A stretch of DNA of 64,000 nt from Mesorhizobium sp. B2-8-5 (GCF_006440675.2 NZ_CP083951.1:2823501-2887500); one strand, 5' to 3'; shown: positions 33,943-42,648, numbered from the stretch's first letter. Numbers and translations are program-made. Notes: a model not told the origin generated them from the letters alone.

Positions 33943-34913
33943 TGGATCCCGCCGACAAGGGATTCCTGAAGCTGAGGCTGGCCGGTATCGAGACCGTCGC
34001 CGGGGGTGTGAAGAGCTTTTTCCTCGAGCATCCACGGGGGCTCGATCTACCGGCTTTTTCGCCCGGGTCCCATCTTGTGCTGCTGCTCGACACCGGTGGG
34101 CGCATCCGCCGCAATGCCTACTCGCTGACCGGCGATCCCGATGATCGCGGCCGCTACGCGATCTCGGTGCTGCGGCAGCCCGACGGGCGCGGCGGCTCGC
34201 GGTTCCTCCATGAAGGCCTTCGCGTCGGCGACGAATTGACCGTTCGCCGGCCGTTGAACTTCTTCCCGGTGGATCGGCTGGCACGGCGCCATCTGCTGAT
34301 TGCAAGCGGCATCGGGATCACGCCGTTTCTGAGCATGGCGCGCGAGCTCGATCGCGTGCGTGCGGACTTCGAACTGCATTATTCGGTCCGCTCGGCCGAG
34401 GACGCGCCCTTCGTCGCGACGCTTCGCGCCCGCTATGGTCCGAAGGTGCATGTTCACGACAGCGCCGCGGGAACGCGCCTCGATATTTCCGGTCTGCTGG
34501 CTGGCCAGCAGGCAGGCACCCATGCCTATGTCTGCGGATCGCCGAGGATGATGGACGCGGCGATCGAGGCAACTGGCGCCGTGGGCTGGCCCCCGTCATG
34601 TTTTCACGCGGAACGGTTCAAGGCGGCGGTGGGAGGCGTACCGTTCTCGGTGGTGCTGCCCGAGAAGGAAGAGCGCGTCATCGAGGTTTCCTCCGACCAG
34701 TCGATGCTCGAAGCGCTGGAGGATGCAGGCGTCGAAATCGATTCCATGTGCCGCGTCGGAGCTTGCGGCAAATGCCGGCTGAAGGTGCAAGGCTGCACCG
34801 GCAGGATCGTCCACAACGACCACGTTCTGGATGCAACGGAGCGGGCCGAAGGAACCGCCATGATGCCTTGCGTCTCGAGGGTGATGGGCGGCCAGGTGAC
34901 GGTCCAGGCATGA
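33942..34913 (+). CDS. Phthalate-dioxygenase-reductase-type flavin/2Fe-2S oxidoreductase
   Basis: 323 aa with three domains: flavin domain (about 1-105, RRNAYSLTG flavin motif), NAD domain (about 106-230, ASGIGITPFLSMARELD) and a C-terminal plant-type ferredoxin (about 240-323) whose cluster cysteines are in SMCRVGACGKCRLKV and MMPCVSR. It delivers electrons from NAD(P)H to the haem-dependent N-demethylase encoded two genes upstream. The ATG at 33942 overlaps the DmmA-like stop. Domain order (flavin, NAD, 2Fe-2S) is that of phthalate dioxygenase reductase. Confidence 0.93.
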   Translation: MDPADKGFLKLRLAGIETVAGGVKSFFLEHPRGLDLPAFSPGSHLVLLLDTGGRIRRNAYSLTGDPDDRGRYAISVLRQPDGRGGSRFLHEGLRVGDELTVRRPLNFFPVDRLARRHLLIASGIGITPFLSMARELDRVRADFELHYSVRSAEDAPFVATLRARYGPKVHVHDSAAGTRLDISGLLAGQQAGTHAYVCGSPRMMDAAIEATGAVGWPPSCFHAERFKAAVGGVPFSVVLPEKEERVIEVSSDQSMLEALEDAGVEIDSMCRVGACGKCRLKVQGCTGRIVHNDHVLDATERAEGTAMMPCVSRVMGGQVTVQA

Positions 34914-35147
34914 CCCATGCACCGGCAATGCCGGGTGAGGTCACGGATCGCAACATTCTCGGGGCTGTCCGCAGCTTCTCGGCGGCGTTCAAAAGTGCGA
35001 AAAAAATCGACTAAAACGCTCCGCACCGTAGCAAACCAAGGCGATATATCCTATCAGAGGCTAGCATTGAATAACGGCCCAAGAAGGCGCAATCCGGCCG
35101 CGGGTGGAGGAAATCAATGACGGCGCTCGGGAGGAGCTAGCGGTCGC

Positions 35148-36416
35148 ATGAGTGTCAGGTTAGCCGTCATTGCCGACGATTTCACCGGCGGTCTGTTCGT
35201 TGCCAGCAACCTCGAAAAGATCGGCATTCCCGCCCTTTATGTCTGCGATCCGGATATCCTGCCGTCGATCGGCGATCAGGATGTCGTGGTGATCGCCACG
35301 CGCCTGCGCTTCATGCCGCCAGCCGAGGCGGTAGCCATGCTGGATTCCTTGACGACGGCTCTGGACGCCATCGGCACCGAGCATGTTTTCTACAAATACT
35401 GCTCCACCTTCGATTCCACCGACGAAGGCAATATCGGTCCCTGCGCCGACTTCCTGGTCAAGAAGTACGACCAGCCGCGCCTGATCTTCGGCCCCGGCTA
35501 TCCCGACCTTAGCACCTACGTGCATGAAGGCTACATGTTCTACAAGGATCGCCTGATCTCGGAATCGATCAAGCGCTTCGATCCGATCACGCCGATGAAC
35601 GACCCGGACATGGCGAGGGTGCTGCAGCGCCAGACCGCCGAGAAGGTCGGGCTGCTGCCGCATCGTGTCCTGCATCGCGGCTCGGCCTTCGCGCATGACT
35701 ATGTGCGGGACCAGCAGGACAAGGGCGTGCGCTACTTCCTCATGGACTGCGTCGACAATGACGACGTGGCGCTTGGCGCGGCAATCTTCCGGCGCGACCG
35801 TATCACCAGCGGTGCCGATGCCTTGGCGATCGAACTGGCCTCGCAGTGGGAAAAAGAAGGCGTCGGGCGCGCTCCGCAAGACCGGCCGAGGCCGATCCGC
35901 GGGCAGGGCGGGGAGGCGGTTCTGGTGGGAAGCTGCAGCGAAGTCACGCTGCGGCAGCGCGATCACTTCGCGCTTTCCAACCCGGTTCTCGACATCGACA
36001 TCCGCGAGGCCGAGGGCGATATCCTGACCGAGAGATCCCTGGAGTGGGCGCAGACGCCGCTCGATGCGGGACGAGCGATCGGATTTTCGGTCGCCGGCGA
36101 TCCGGATGCCGTCACATGGGCGCAGTCGATGTTCGGCGTGATGGGGGCGGCGCGCAAGGCCGAAGCGATCCTGGCCGGCATCGCCAGGGGATTGGCGGAC
36201 AGGGGGGTTCGCAAGTTCGTCGTGTCGGGAGGCGAATCCTCCGGCGCGATCGTCCAGGCGCTGGGCATTCAGAGCATGCAGGTGCTTCCCTTCGACGAGC
36301 TCGGCGCCGGCTCCTGCGTCTCGCATGACGACAGGCGTATTTCGCTGTTCCTTAAGCCAGGAAAGATCGGCACCGAGGACGTGTTTTCCGCGGCGCTGGA
36401 CAAGATGAGGGCGTGA
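35148..36416 (+). CDS. Four-carbon acid sugar kinase family protein (OtnK/DUF1537)
   Basis: 422 aa. LAVIADDFTGGLFVASNLEK is the N-terminal substrate-binding signature, FYKYCSTFDSTDEGNIGPC the second, and VVSGGESSGAIVQALG (C-terminal domain) binds ATP. The family phosphorylates 3-oxo-tetronates and related acids. A second OtnK-like gene occurs at 57872 with an aldolase; this copy has no aldolase beside it. GGGAGGAG lies somewhat far (11 bases) from the ATG at 35148. The preceding 234 bp hold the GATATATC palindrome and no convincing gene. The gene converges with the EamA transporter. Confidence 0.92.
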   Translation: MSVRLAVIADDFTGGLFVASNLEKIGIPALYVCDPDILPSIGDQDVVVIATRLRFMPPAEAVAMLDSLTTALDAIGTEHVFYKYCSTFDSTDEGNIGPCADFLVKKYDQPRLIFGPGYPDLSTYVHEGYMFYKDRLISESIKRFDPITPMNDPDMARVLQRQTAEKVGLLPHRVLHRGSAFAHDYVRDQQDKGVRYFLMDCVDNDDVALGAAIFRRDRITSGADALAIELASQWEKEGVGRAPQDRPRPIRGQGGEAVLVGSCSEVTLRQRDHFALSNPVLDIDIREAEGDILTERSLEWAQTPLDAGRAIGFSVAGDPDAVTWAQSMFGVMGAARKAEAILAGIARGLADRGVRKFVVSGGESSGAIVQALGIQSMQVLPFDELGAGSCVSHDDRRISLFLKPGKIGTEDVFSAALDKMRA

Positions 36417-36443
36417 GCGAAGGTCGCTATCGACCAGCGTTCC

Positions 36444-37346
36444 TCAGCGTATGCCGGGCGGGTTTGCGGGTTTGATCCGGCGTATGCGCTCGCGCAGGAC
36501 CGTCAGCAGGCCTGCGCTGGCGATGATCCCCACTCCGATCACCGCCAACAGATCGGGATATTCGTGGAAGATGATGATGCCGAAGAGCATGGCCCAGCCA
36601 AGCTGCGAATAGGCGACCGGCGCAATCTGGGTCGCGTTCCCGTAGCGCGCCGCGCTCACGAACGCCCACTGGCCGAGCCCCACGCACAGGCCCGACAGCG
36701 CCATCAGCACCAGATCCTGCAGGGCAGGCGCTGTGAAGCCGTGAAGCACCATGCCGATGCCATTGACCGAGACGAGGTAGAGGAACAGCATCCCCAGGAT
36801 GCTCGTCTTCTTGGCGGCGGAGCCGAGGCCTCGCATGATTATGATCGACGTGCCGGTCGAAAGCCCTGCCACCATCGCGCCGAAATGTCCGAGCTGAAAC
36901 GCCTGGAAGCCAGGCTTGACCGCCAGCAGGACGCCCACAAATCCGAGCAGCACGGCGAACCATCGCCATTGCCCGACGTGTTCCTTCAGGATCAGGACGG
37001 ACATGACGGTCACGAAGAATGGGGCAAGGAAGATAAGCGAGTAGGCGTCAACAAGCGGGATTGTCGTGAAGGCATAGATCGCGCAAAGGCTGGACAGCAC
37101 GCCGCATATGGCGCGCAAATGAATGGGCCATGGCCGGCTCATTTTCCAGAACTCGACCCAACGCTCGTTCTCGTGGCGCGTGGCCAGGAGGACTATCGAA
37201 GCGAAGGCGTTCTCGAAGAACCCGATCTCGAAAACGCTCAAAGGCCCGTGCAGGGCTTTGGTGAAAGCGTCGGAAGTCGAGAAGCACGCATAGGCCGCGA
37301 AGGCGCAGACATAGACGTTGGTGAAGGAAGATTGCCGGGCTGGCAT
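36444..37346 (-). CDS. EamA/DMT family transporter
   Basis: 300 aa with about ten transmembrane helices in two EamA repeats (about 10-145 and 155-290). ILKEHVGQWRWFAVLLGFVG ends the first repeat, and GWAMLFGIIIFHEYPDLLAV lies in the second. Members export amino acids or metabolites or import small solutes. It is transcribed after the class III aminotransferase (88 bp gap, same strand), so it may move the product or substrate of that enzyme. Confidence 0.93.
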   Translation of the reverse strand: MPARQSSFTNVYVCAFAAYACFSTSDAFTKALHGPLSVFEIGFFENAFASIVLLATRHENERWVEFWKMSRPWPIHLRAICGVLSSLCAIYAFTTIPLVDAYSLIFLAPFFVTVMSVLILKEHVGQWRWFAVLLGFVGVLLAVKPGFQAFQLGHFGAMVAGLSTGTSIIIMRGLGSAAKKTSILGMLFLYLVSVNGIGMVLHGFTAPALQDLVLMALSGLCVGLGQWAFVSAARYGNATQIAPVAYSQLGWAMLFGIIIFHEYPDLLAVIGVGIIASAGLLTVLRERIRRIKPANPPGIR

Positions 37347-37434
37347 CGGCTGCGCCTGCGTTTTTCGTTGTTTGCCGGCCGTCGCTGTGACGGCCGGAGT
37401 GCGGGAGCTGTCGGCGCGCCTCGCTCCCGTTTTC

Positions 37435-38814
37435 TCAGATCGACTTTGCCTGGATGGCCTTCTCGGTTTCCCTCAGAGCCTTCTCCATCTTGGAGCCGAT
37501 CTCCTCCACGTCACGCTCGTCAATGATCAAAGGCGGGCAGAAGCCGACGGTGTCGCGCATCGCGCGAACCACAAGGCCGTGCTCATAGGCGCTGGCGGCA
37601 AGGCGGGCGCCAACCTGGCGCGCCGGCGCGAAAGGCGAGCCGGTTGCCGGGTCTTCGACGAGCTCGACCCCATACATGAGCCCGACGCCGCGAAGGTTCC
37701 CGACGATGGGCGAGTCCTTCGTCACCTCGGCGAGCGTCTGATGGAGAAGCGCGCCCATCTTGCGGACATGGGCGACGATACCGAGCTCTTCGTAGATCGC
37801 GATCGTTTCCGCCGCGACGGCCGCGCCGACGGGGTGAGCCGCGTTGGTGAAGCCGTGGCCGAACGAAGTGCCGCCTTCATTGTAGCGCTCGACCGCTTCG
37901 AGGATCTTCGGCGACACGATCACGGCCGCGAGCGGGAAATAGGAAGAGGTGATGCCCTTGGCGAGCGACATCATGTCTGGCGCCATGCCGACCGTCTCGC
38001 GCCCGAACCAGTTGCCGGTGCGGCCGAACCCGCAGACGACCTCGTCGTCGAGGCACAGGATATCGTATTTCGCCAGGATCTTCTGGACGGCCTCGAAATA
38101 GCCCTCGGGCGGCGAGATGATGCCGCCGCCGGCAATGACCGGCTCGGCTATGAAGGCGGCGATCGTATCCGGGCCTTCCCGCAGGATCATGCGCTCGAGC
38201 TCGCCTGCCAGGCGGGCGACGAAGTCCGCCTGGCTTTCGCCCGGCAGCTTGACCCGATAGGTGTTGGGGCAAAGCGTATGGATGAAGCCCGGGAGCGGAA
38301 GTCCGAACTCCCTGTGCATCATCTCCAGCCCGCACATGGATCCCGCCACGATGGTCGATCCGTGGAAGGCGCGGTCACGCGCGATGACCTTGCGCTTGGT
38401 CGGCTTGCCGCGCGAGGCATGGTAGAGCCAGGCCAGCTTCACCATGGTTTCGTTGGCTTCGGAACCCGAGGTCACGAAGAAGGCCTTGCCGCCCGGCATG
38501 CCGGTCAGGTCGACCAGCTTCTTGCTCAGCGTCGCCGCCTTCGGGTTCGTGCGTCCGTAGAAGCTATGGTAGTAGCCGAGCTCTTCGTATTGTTTGGCGG
38601 CCGCACGCCCCAAGCGCTCGTTGTTGAAACCCAGCGACGCGCACCAGAGTCCCGCCATGGCGTCGATGTAGCGTTTGCCGTTTTCGTCGATGACATGCGC
38701 GCCGTCGCCCTTGACGACGATGTAAGCGCCCTCGCGCGACAGGGCCTGTGGATTGGTCTGGGAATGCAGATGGTAGGCGAGGTCGGTCGCGTTGATTTCG
38801 GAATGCGCGTTCAC
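37435..38814 (-). CDS. Class III pyridoxal-phosphate aminotransferase
   Basis: 459 aa omega-transaminase. FVTSGSEANETMVKLAW binds PLP phosphate; the Asp257 pair in CLDDEVVCGFGRTG holds the ring nitrogen; Lys286 in MMSLAKGITSSYFPLAAV forms the aldimine. DAMAGLWCASLGFNNERL near the N-terminus is typical of the omega-amino acid:pyruvate/taurine:pyruvate branch. The amine donor is not predictable. The promoter contains a perfect 7-bp inverted repeat at 38853-38878. In the same operon direction as the EamA transporter. Confidence 0.95.
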   Translation of the reverse strand: MNAHSEINATDLAYHLHSQTNPQALSREGAYIVVKGDGAHVIDENGKRYIDAMAGLWCASLGFNNERLGRAAAKQYEELGYYHSFYGRTNPKAATLSKKLVDLTGMPGGKAFFVTSGSEANETMVKLAWLYHASRGKPTKRKVIARDRAFHGSTIVAGSMCGLEMMHREFGLPLPGFIHTLCPNTYRVKLPGESQADFVARLAGELERMILREGPDTIAAFIAEPVIAGGGIISPPEGYFEAVQKILAKYDILCLDDEVVCGFGRTGNWFGRETVGMAPDMMSLAKGITSSYFPLAAVIVSPKILEAVERYNEGGTSFGHGFTNAAHPVGAAVAAETIAIYEELGIVAHVRKMGALLHQTLAEVTKDSPIVGNLRGVGLMYGVELVEDPATGSPFAPARQVGARLAASAYEHGLVVRAMRDTVGFCPPLIIDERDVEEIGSKMEKALRETEKAIQAKSI

Positions 38815-38852
38815 GGCGGGCTCGTCGGTTGATTGTGGAAATTAGGAACCGA

Positions 38853-38878
38853 TGATAATGAAAAAAATTCGATTATCA
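38853..38878. promoter_or_regulatory. Inverted repeat upstream of the class III aminotransferase
   Basis: TGATAAT (38853-38859) and ATTATCA (38872-38878) form perfect 7-bp arms around a 12-nt spacer that contains GAAAAAAATTC. It lies 38 bp before the aminotransferase start in an unusually AT-rich stretch. A regulator binding site is likely from position; the protein is unknown. Confidence 0.4.
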
Positions 38879-38944
38879 ACGATCAGGTTAGGTGCACAGG
38901 GCGTCATTCGTAGAAGCCAGCACAGCGGCTTTGTCCGCGCCGGC

Positions 38945-39044
38945 TAGATCAGGTGACGTTTCGTTGAATCGTCACCCTGATCTAACTCCTTTTTGGAGCA
39001 TGATCTTTTCCGAAAACCGGTTCCCACTTTTCGGGATCATGCTC
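38945..39044. repeat. Composite intergenic palindromic repeat of Rhizobiales type
   Basis: Two palindromes stand back to back. The first has arms TAGATCAGGTGACG (38945-38958) and CGTCACCCTGATCTA (38970-38984). The second has outer arms GAGCATGATC (38996-39005) and GATCATGCTC (39035-39044) and inner arms CGAAAA/TTTTCG around CCGGTT. I recognise both units as frequent intergenic repeats in Mesorhizobium and Bradyrhizobium genomes. As RNA it would form strong hairpins and end transcription of the acyl-CoA dehydrogenase gene; its last base is in that gene's stop codon. Confidence 0.8.
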
Positions 39045-40204
39045 TAAGCCGCGGCGGCAGCTTCCTTCATCATGTTCCTCGCGATCAGGATCTGCTGGAT
39101 CTGGGTCGTCCCCTCGTAGATGCGGAACAGGCGGACATCGCGGTAGGCCCGTTCGATGCCGTACTCTTCCATGTATCCGGCGCCGCCATGGATCTGCACC
39201 GCCCGGTCCGCGACGCGGCCGACCATTTCGCTGGCAAACATCTTGCAGCAGGCGGCCTCGGTGGAGACATTTTCGCCGCGATCCTTCGACCGCGCCGTTT
39301 CGAGCACCATGCAGCGGGCGGCATAGGCTTCGGCCCGGCTGTCCGCCAGCATCGCCTGTATCAGCTGGAACTCGGCGATCGGCTGCCCGAACTGCTTGCG
39401 CTGCATGGCATAGGTCAGGCTGTCGTGGATGAGCCGTTCGGCCATGCCGACGCAGAAGGCCGAAATATGCAGCCGCCCCCTGTCCAGAACTTTCATCGCG
39501 GTCCGGAAGCCTTGGCCTTCCTTGCCGCCCAGGACGGCTGTGGCCGGCACGCGGCAATCCTCGAAAATCACGTCGCAGGTGTGCGAGCCGGCCTGTCCCA
39601 TCTTCTTGTCGATCTTGCCGAATGACAGGCCCGGCGCGCCCCGTTCGACGAGGAATGCCGTAACCGCGCCGCCGGGTTTTTGACCGGCCTCGGCCCGGGC
39701 AAAGACCGTGAAGAGATCCGCATAGGGCGCGTTGGTGATGAAGCGCTTGGTACCGTCGAGCACGTACTCGTCGCCGTCGCGGCGGGCGGTCGTGCGCAGC
39801 GAACCAGCGTCGGATCCGGCTTCCGGTTCGGTGAGCGCGAAGGAGCTGATCAACTCTCCCGTCGCCAGTCTCGGCAGGTAGGACGACTTCTGGGCGTCCG
39901 TGCCGTCCATCACAAGGCCCTGGGAGCCGATGCCGTTGTTGGTGCCGAACACTGACCTGAATGCCGGAGACGTATGTCCAAGCTCGAAGGTGATGCGGAC
40001 CTCTTCCTCCATGTCGAGACCGAGGCCGCCATACTCTTGCGGTATCGATAGACCGAACAGCCCGAGCTCGCGCATCTCCTGCTTGATCTCGGTTGGCATC
40101 CTGTCCGTGCGGGCAATTTCGGCTTCGCGCGGGACCAGGCGTTCCCTCACGAAGCGCCGCACCGTGTCGCGCAGCTGTTCGAAGAGGTCTGCTTCAAGGG
40201 CCAT
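39044..40204 (-). CDS. Acyl-CoA dehydrogenase
   Basis: 386 aa. FALTEPEAGSDAGSLRTTAR is the first ACAD signature and the C-terminal QIHGGAGYMEEYGIERAYRD the second; RIYEGTTQIQQ contains the usual catalytic Glu, in contrast to the acyl-CoA dehydrogenase at 4083-5231. It should oxidise a short- or branched-chain acyl-CoA with ETF as acceptor. Start at ATG 40204 (MALEADLFEQLRDTV). The stop codon TAG is formed at the edge of the palindromic repeat. It follows the AcoC-like gene on the same strand after about 110 bp. Confidence 0.95.
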   Translation of the reverse strand: MALEADLFEQLRDTVRRFVRERLVPREAEIARTDRMPTEIKQEMRELGLFGLSIPQEYGGLGLDMEEEVRITFELGHTSPAFRSVFGTNNGIGSQGLVMDGTDAQKSSYLPRLATGELISSFALTEPEAGSDAGSLRTTARRDGDEYVLDGTKRFITNAPYADLFTVFARAEAGQKPGGAVTAFLVERGAPGLSFGKIDKKMGQAGSHTCDVIFEDCRVPATAVLGGKEGQGFRTAMKVLDRGRLHISAFCVGMAERLIHDSLTYAMQRKQFGQPIAEFQLIQAMLADSRAEAYAARCMVLETARSKDRGENVSTEAACCKMFASEMVGRVADRAVQIHGGAGYMEEYGIERAYRDVRLFRIYEGTTQIQQILIARNMMKEAAAAA

Positions 40205-40315
40205 CGGTCGTCTCACAATTGTCGTTTCAGCATCGCTCGGCGCGCGCCATGTCGTCTCGGTCCGCGGGAGCCCGGGCCTCTCTCGTCTTAAGCTTCGTCG
40301 TCCCGAGGAGATCGC

Positions 40316-41578
40316 TCAACGGTCGGAGCGACCCAGAACCAGCATCTCGTTGACGATTGAAAGCGTGAGCTCCGGCTGCTCCAGATACGGCATGTGACCG
40401 CATTGCTGGAAAGCGTGGAGGCCGACGCGGCCGGGAAGCGAATGGCAATGGGCAAACGGAATGATCCTGTCTTGCATGCCGAAGATGATGCGGACCGGGA
40501 TACGCAGCCGTTCCAGGTCGGGCCGGATCGAGAAGGTCTGCGTGCCATCGCAGAAATAGCGCTCCGCCAGGCCGGCCAGCGCGCCGGACAATTCGTCGTC
40601 CTTGCGCTGATCCACCACGCTGCGCACGAAGGCTTCGGAGATCAGGCCGGGATCGAACACCAGTTCGTGCAGCCAGGGCAGGATGCTGGAAGGCTGCCTA
40701 GCCGCGACGAAGCCCTTGATGAACTGATGACGGATTTCCGGGCCGAGCCCCGCCGGCGAAATCAGCAGCAGCGCATTGATCCGGACGAACCCGCGGCTGG
40801 CGAGTCTCGCGGCCACCGCGGCACCAAAGGAATGGGCGATGAAAGTCGCCTCATCGATGCCTTCGGCTGCCATGCGCTGCTCGACCATGGCGCAGATCGC
40901 GTCGAGATCCGCCGGAACTGTCCTCGGCGATCGTCCGTGGCCAGGCAGATCGACAGCCAGCATGCGCGCCCTTGGCCGTCCGGCGGCCAGCAGGCCGCGC
41001 CAGGCATTGTGGTCAGACGCAAAGCCATGCAGGGCGACGAGCGTGCCGGGGCCGTCCTTCTGCAACCACACGGCATTGAGGGGCGAATCGCCTGCAACCG
41101 GAGACGGTCTCGGGGCTGCCGCCGGCAGCTGAATGACGTCACGCTTCTGAATGCGTCCCTTCGGTCCGGAGCCGCGGACGCTGCGCAGGTCGATCTGCTG
41201 CTGCTCGGCGATGCGTCTGGCCAGCGGCGTGGCTATGATGCGGGCGGACGAGCTCTGCTGCGCCGGTTGGCTCTTGCCATTGGCGGCAACGGCCATCGGC
41301 GCCGCTTTGGCGATCGGTTTGCCTGCGGCTTCGAGCTGCTCGCCGCTTTGCAGGATATGGGCGACGACTTCGCCGACCTGGACGTCTTCGCCGGCATTGC
41401 GGACATACGAGACAACTCCGGATGCCGGGGCCTCGACCTCGACCGCCGCCTTGTCGTTGTCGATCTCGAAAAGAGCCTCGCCCTGGCTCACCGTCGCGCC
41501 ATCTTCCTTCAGCCAGCGCGAAATCGTGCCGGCGTCCGTCTCCAGGCTGACCTTCGGAAAGATAACGGCAGTCGCCAT
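40316..41578 (-). CDS. Lipoyl-domain alpha/beta hydrolase (acetoin dehydrogenase AcoC-like)
   Basis: 420 aa in three parts. Lipoyl domain 1-78 with Lys43 in FEIDNDKAAVEVEAP; a peripheral-subunit (E3/E1) binding domain at about 113-150 (IIATPLARRIAEQQQIDLRS); and an alpha/beta hydrolase from about 168 with the nucleophile Ser250 in IAHSFGAAVA and His near 395 in QQCGHMPYLEQPE. AcoC of acetoin dehydrogenase has this layout in place of the acyltransferase domain of ordinary E2 proteins. No E1 (AcoA/AcoB) or E3 genes are seen nearby, so its partner must be encoded elsewhere or the protein works otherwise. It follows the IclR gene by 4 bp. Confidence 0.88.
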   Translation of the reverse strand: MATAVIFPKVSLETDAGTISRWLKEDGATVSQGEALFEIDNDKAAVEVEAPASGVVSYVRNAGEDVQVGEVVAHILQSGEQLEAAGKPIAKAAPMAVAANGKSQPAQQSSSARIIATPLARRIAEQQQIDLRSVRGSGPKGRIQKRDVIQLPAAAPRPSPVAGDSPLNAVWLQKDGPGTLVALHGFASDHNAWRGLLAAGRPRARMLAVDLPGHGRSPRTVPADLDAICAMVEQRMAAEGIDEATFIAHSFGAAVAARLASRGFVRINALLLISPAGLGPEIRHQFIKGFVAARQPSSILPWLHELVFDPGLISEAFVRSVVDQRKDDELSGALAGLAERYFCDGTQTFSIRPDLERLRIPVRIIFGMQDRIIPFAHCHSLPGRVGLHAFQQCGHMPYLEQPELTLSIVNEMLVLGRSDR

Positions 41579-41582
41579 GACA

Positions 41583-42440
41583 TTATCCTTCGTTGCCGGC
41601 CAGCGTCGCCGCGGTTGGTTGGCCCATCGCCGGCGGCACGGCGCCGATCAGCCGGCTCTGAAGTTCCGCGAGCAGCGATTTGAGCTTGGGGACATAAACC
41701 GAGAGGCAGGCCTCGACGGGCGCGAGGTCCTTGATGCCGCCGCACGTGATGGCGACCAGTTGGGAACCGTCGGTTGGTCTGAAAGGCACGCCCACGGCAT
41801 TTATGTAGCTGTACCAGTCTCCGAACGATGACACGAAACCATGCTTGGCGTAGCTTTCAAGCCCGCTGTCGACGGCACGCTGGATCTTGTCCTTCGTGTT
41901 GGGGTTTGTCTCGAGCAATTGGCGGACAACCCGGTCGCGCAGCGTCTCCTCCATGGCGGCCAGATAGGCCAGCCCCATCGAGGTCTGCCATATCGGCAGC
42001 CGCGAGCCGACGTTCAGCCTGAGCGTCACGGGCGTTTCCGGCCTGCAGTTGGCGACATAGACCATCTCCAGCCCGTCCCGCATGCCCATGGCCACCGCGA
42101 CGCCGGTTTCGAAGGCGAGCGCCTGCATGAGCGGCTTGGCCATGTAGATCACCGCGCTGCTGCTGAGGCCCGAGTAGCCGAGCGATACGGTGGAGGGCCC
42201 GATGCTGTATCGGCCGAGCAAAGGGTCGTAGACCAGGTAGCCAAGCCCGACCAAAGTGTAGGTCAGGCGCGATATGGTGGCCTTCGGCAGGCTTGTCCGC
42301 TCGATCAGTTCCTGGTTGCCGAGCGTGACGTCCGCGGGCGTGAAGGCGCGCAATATCTGCAGTCCGCGCACAAGGGCCGAGGCGTGTTGACCCAGTTCTT
42401 CATCCGAGGGCGCGACGATCGGCTTGTTGCGTTTTCTCAT
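41583..42440 (-). CDS. IclR family transcriptional regulator
   Basis: 285 aa. HTH at about 20-75 (LVRGLQILRAFTPADVTLGN, then LIERTSLPKATISRLTYTLV) and a GAF-like effector domain from about 95 (GVAVAMGMRDGLEMVYVANC). Start at ATG 42440 behind GGGAGGCAGC. It is divergent from the Dpp-type transporter and is transcribed ahead of the AcoC-like and acyl-CoA dehydrogenase genes. The 208-bp intergenic region has a perfect 7-bp inverted repeat that could be its operator. Confidence 0.93.
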   Translation of the reverse strand: MRKRNKPIVAPSDEELGQHASALVRGLQILRAFTPADVTLGNQELIERTSLPKATISRLTYTLVGLGYLVYDPLLGRYSIGPSTVSLGYSGLSSSAVIYMAKPLMQALAFETGVAVAMGMRDGLEMVYVANCRPETPVTLRLNVGSRLPIWQTSMGLAYLAAMEETLRDRVVRQLLETNPNTKDKIQRAVDSGLESYAKHGFVSSFGDWYSYINAVGVPFRPTDGSQLVAITCGGIKDLAPVEACLSVYVPKLKSLLAELQSRLIGAVPPAMGQPTAATLAGNEG

Positions 42441-42562
42441 GCTGCCTCCCAACAGCGCGAAAGGACTCTGCCGGCCCATGGGACCATCAGGGCCCCACTG
42501 TGTCAGCCGCGCCAGGCGCGTCCAACAAGCTGCGCACGAAATTTGGAACTTAATTTCATTTC

Positions 42563-42592
42563 TATTGACTGGTGTTTTCAGCCTTGTCAATA
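42563..42592. promoter_or_regulatory. Inverted repeat TATTGAC-N16-GTCAATA, IclR operator candidate
   Basis: TATTGAC (42563-42569) and GTCAATA (42586-42592) are perfectly complementary and lie between the IclR gene and the transporter, about 57 bp before the first permease. The AT-rich left side (42540-42566) is the probable promoter DNA. Function inferred from position. Confidence 0.4.
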
Positions 42593-42648
42593 TCGCGTCA
42601 CATTCACTCGATGGGGTAGGTGCGGACCGCGATGCCAAGAGACGGCCG

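Noticed and set aside
34910..35014. A 34-codon frame overlapping the N-demethylase reductase stop by ATGA
   Set aside because: The overlap looks operon-like, but the peptide MTHAPAMPGEVTDRNILGAV... has no known family and is too short to support; noted only.
37318..38832. A 504-codon plus-strand frame opposite the class III aminotransferase
   Set aside because: The aminotransferase on the minus strand has all PLP motifs; the antisense frame is a GC-driven shadow.
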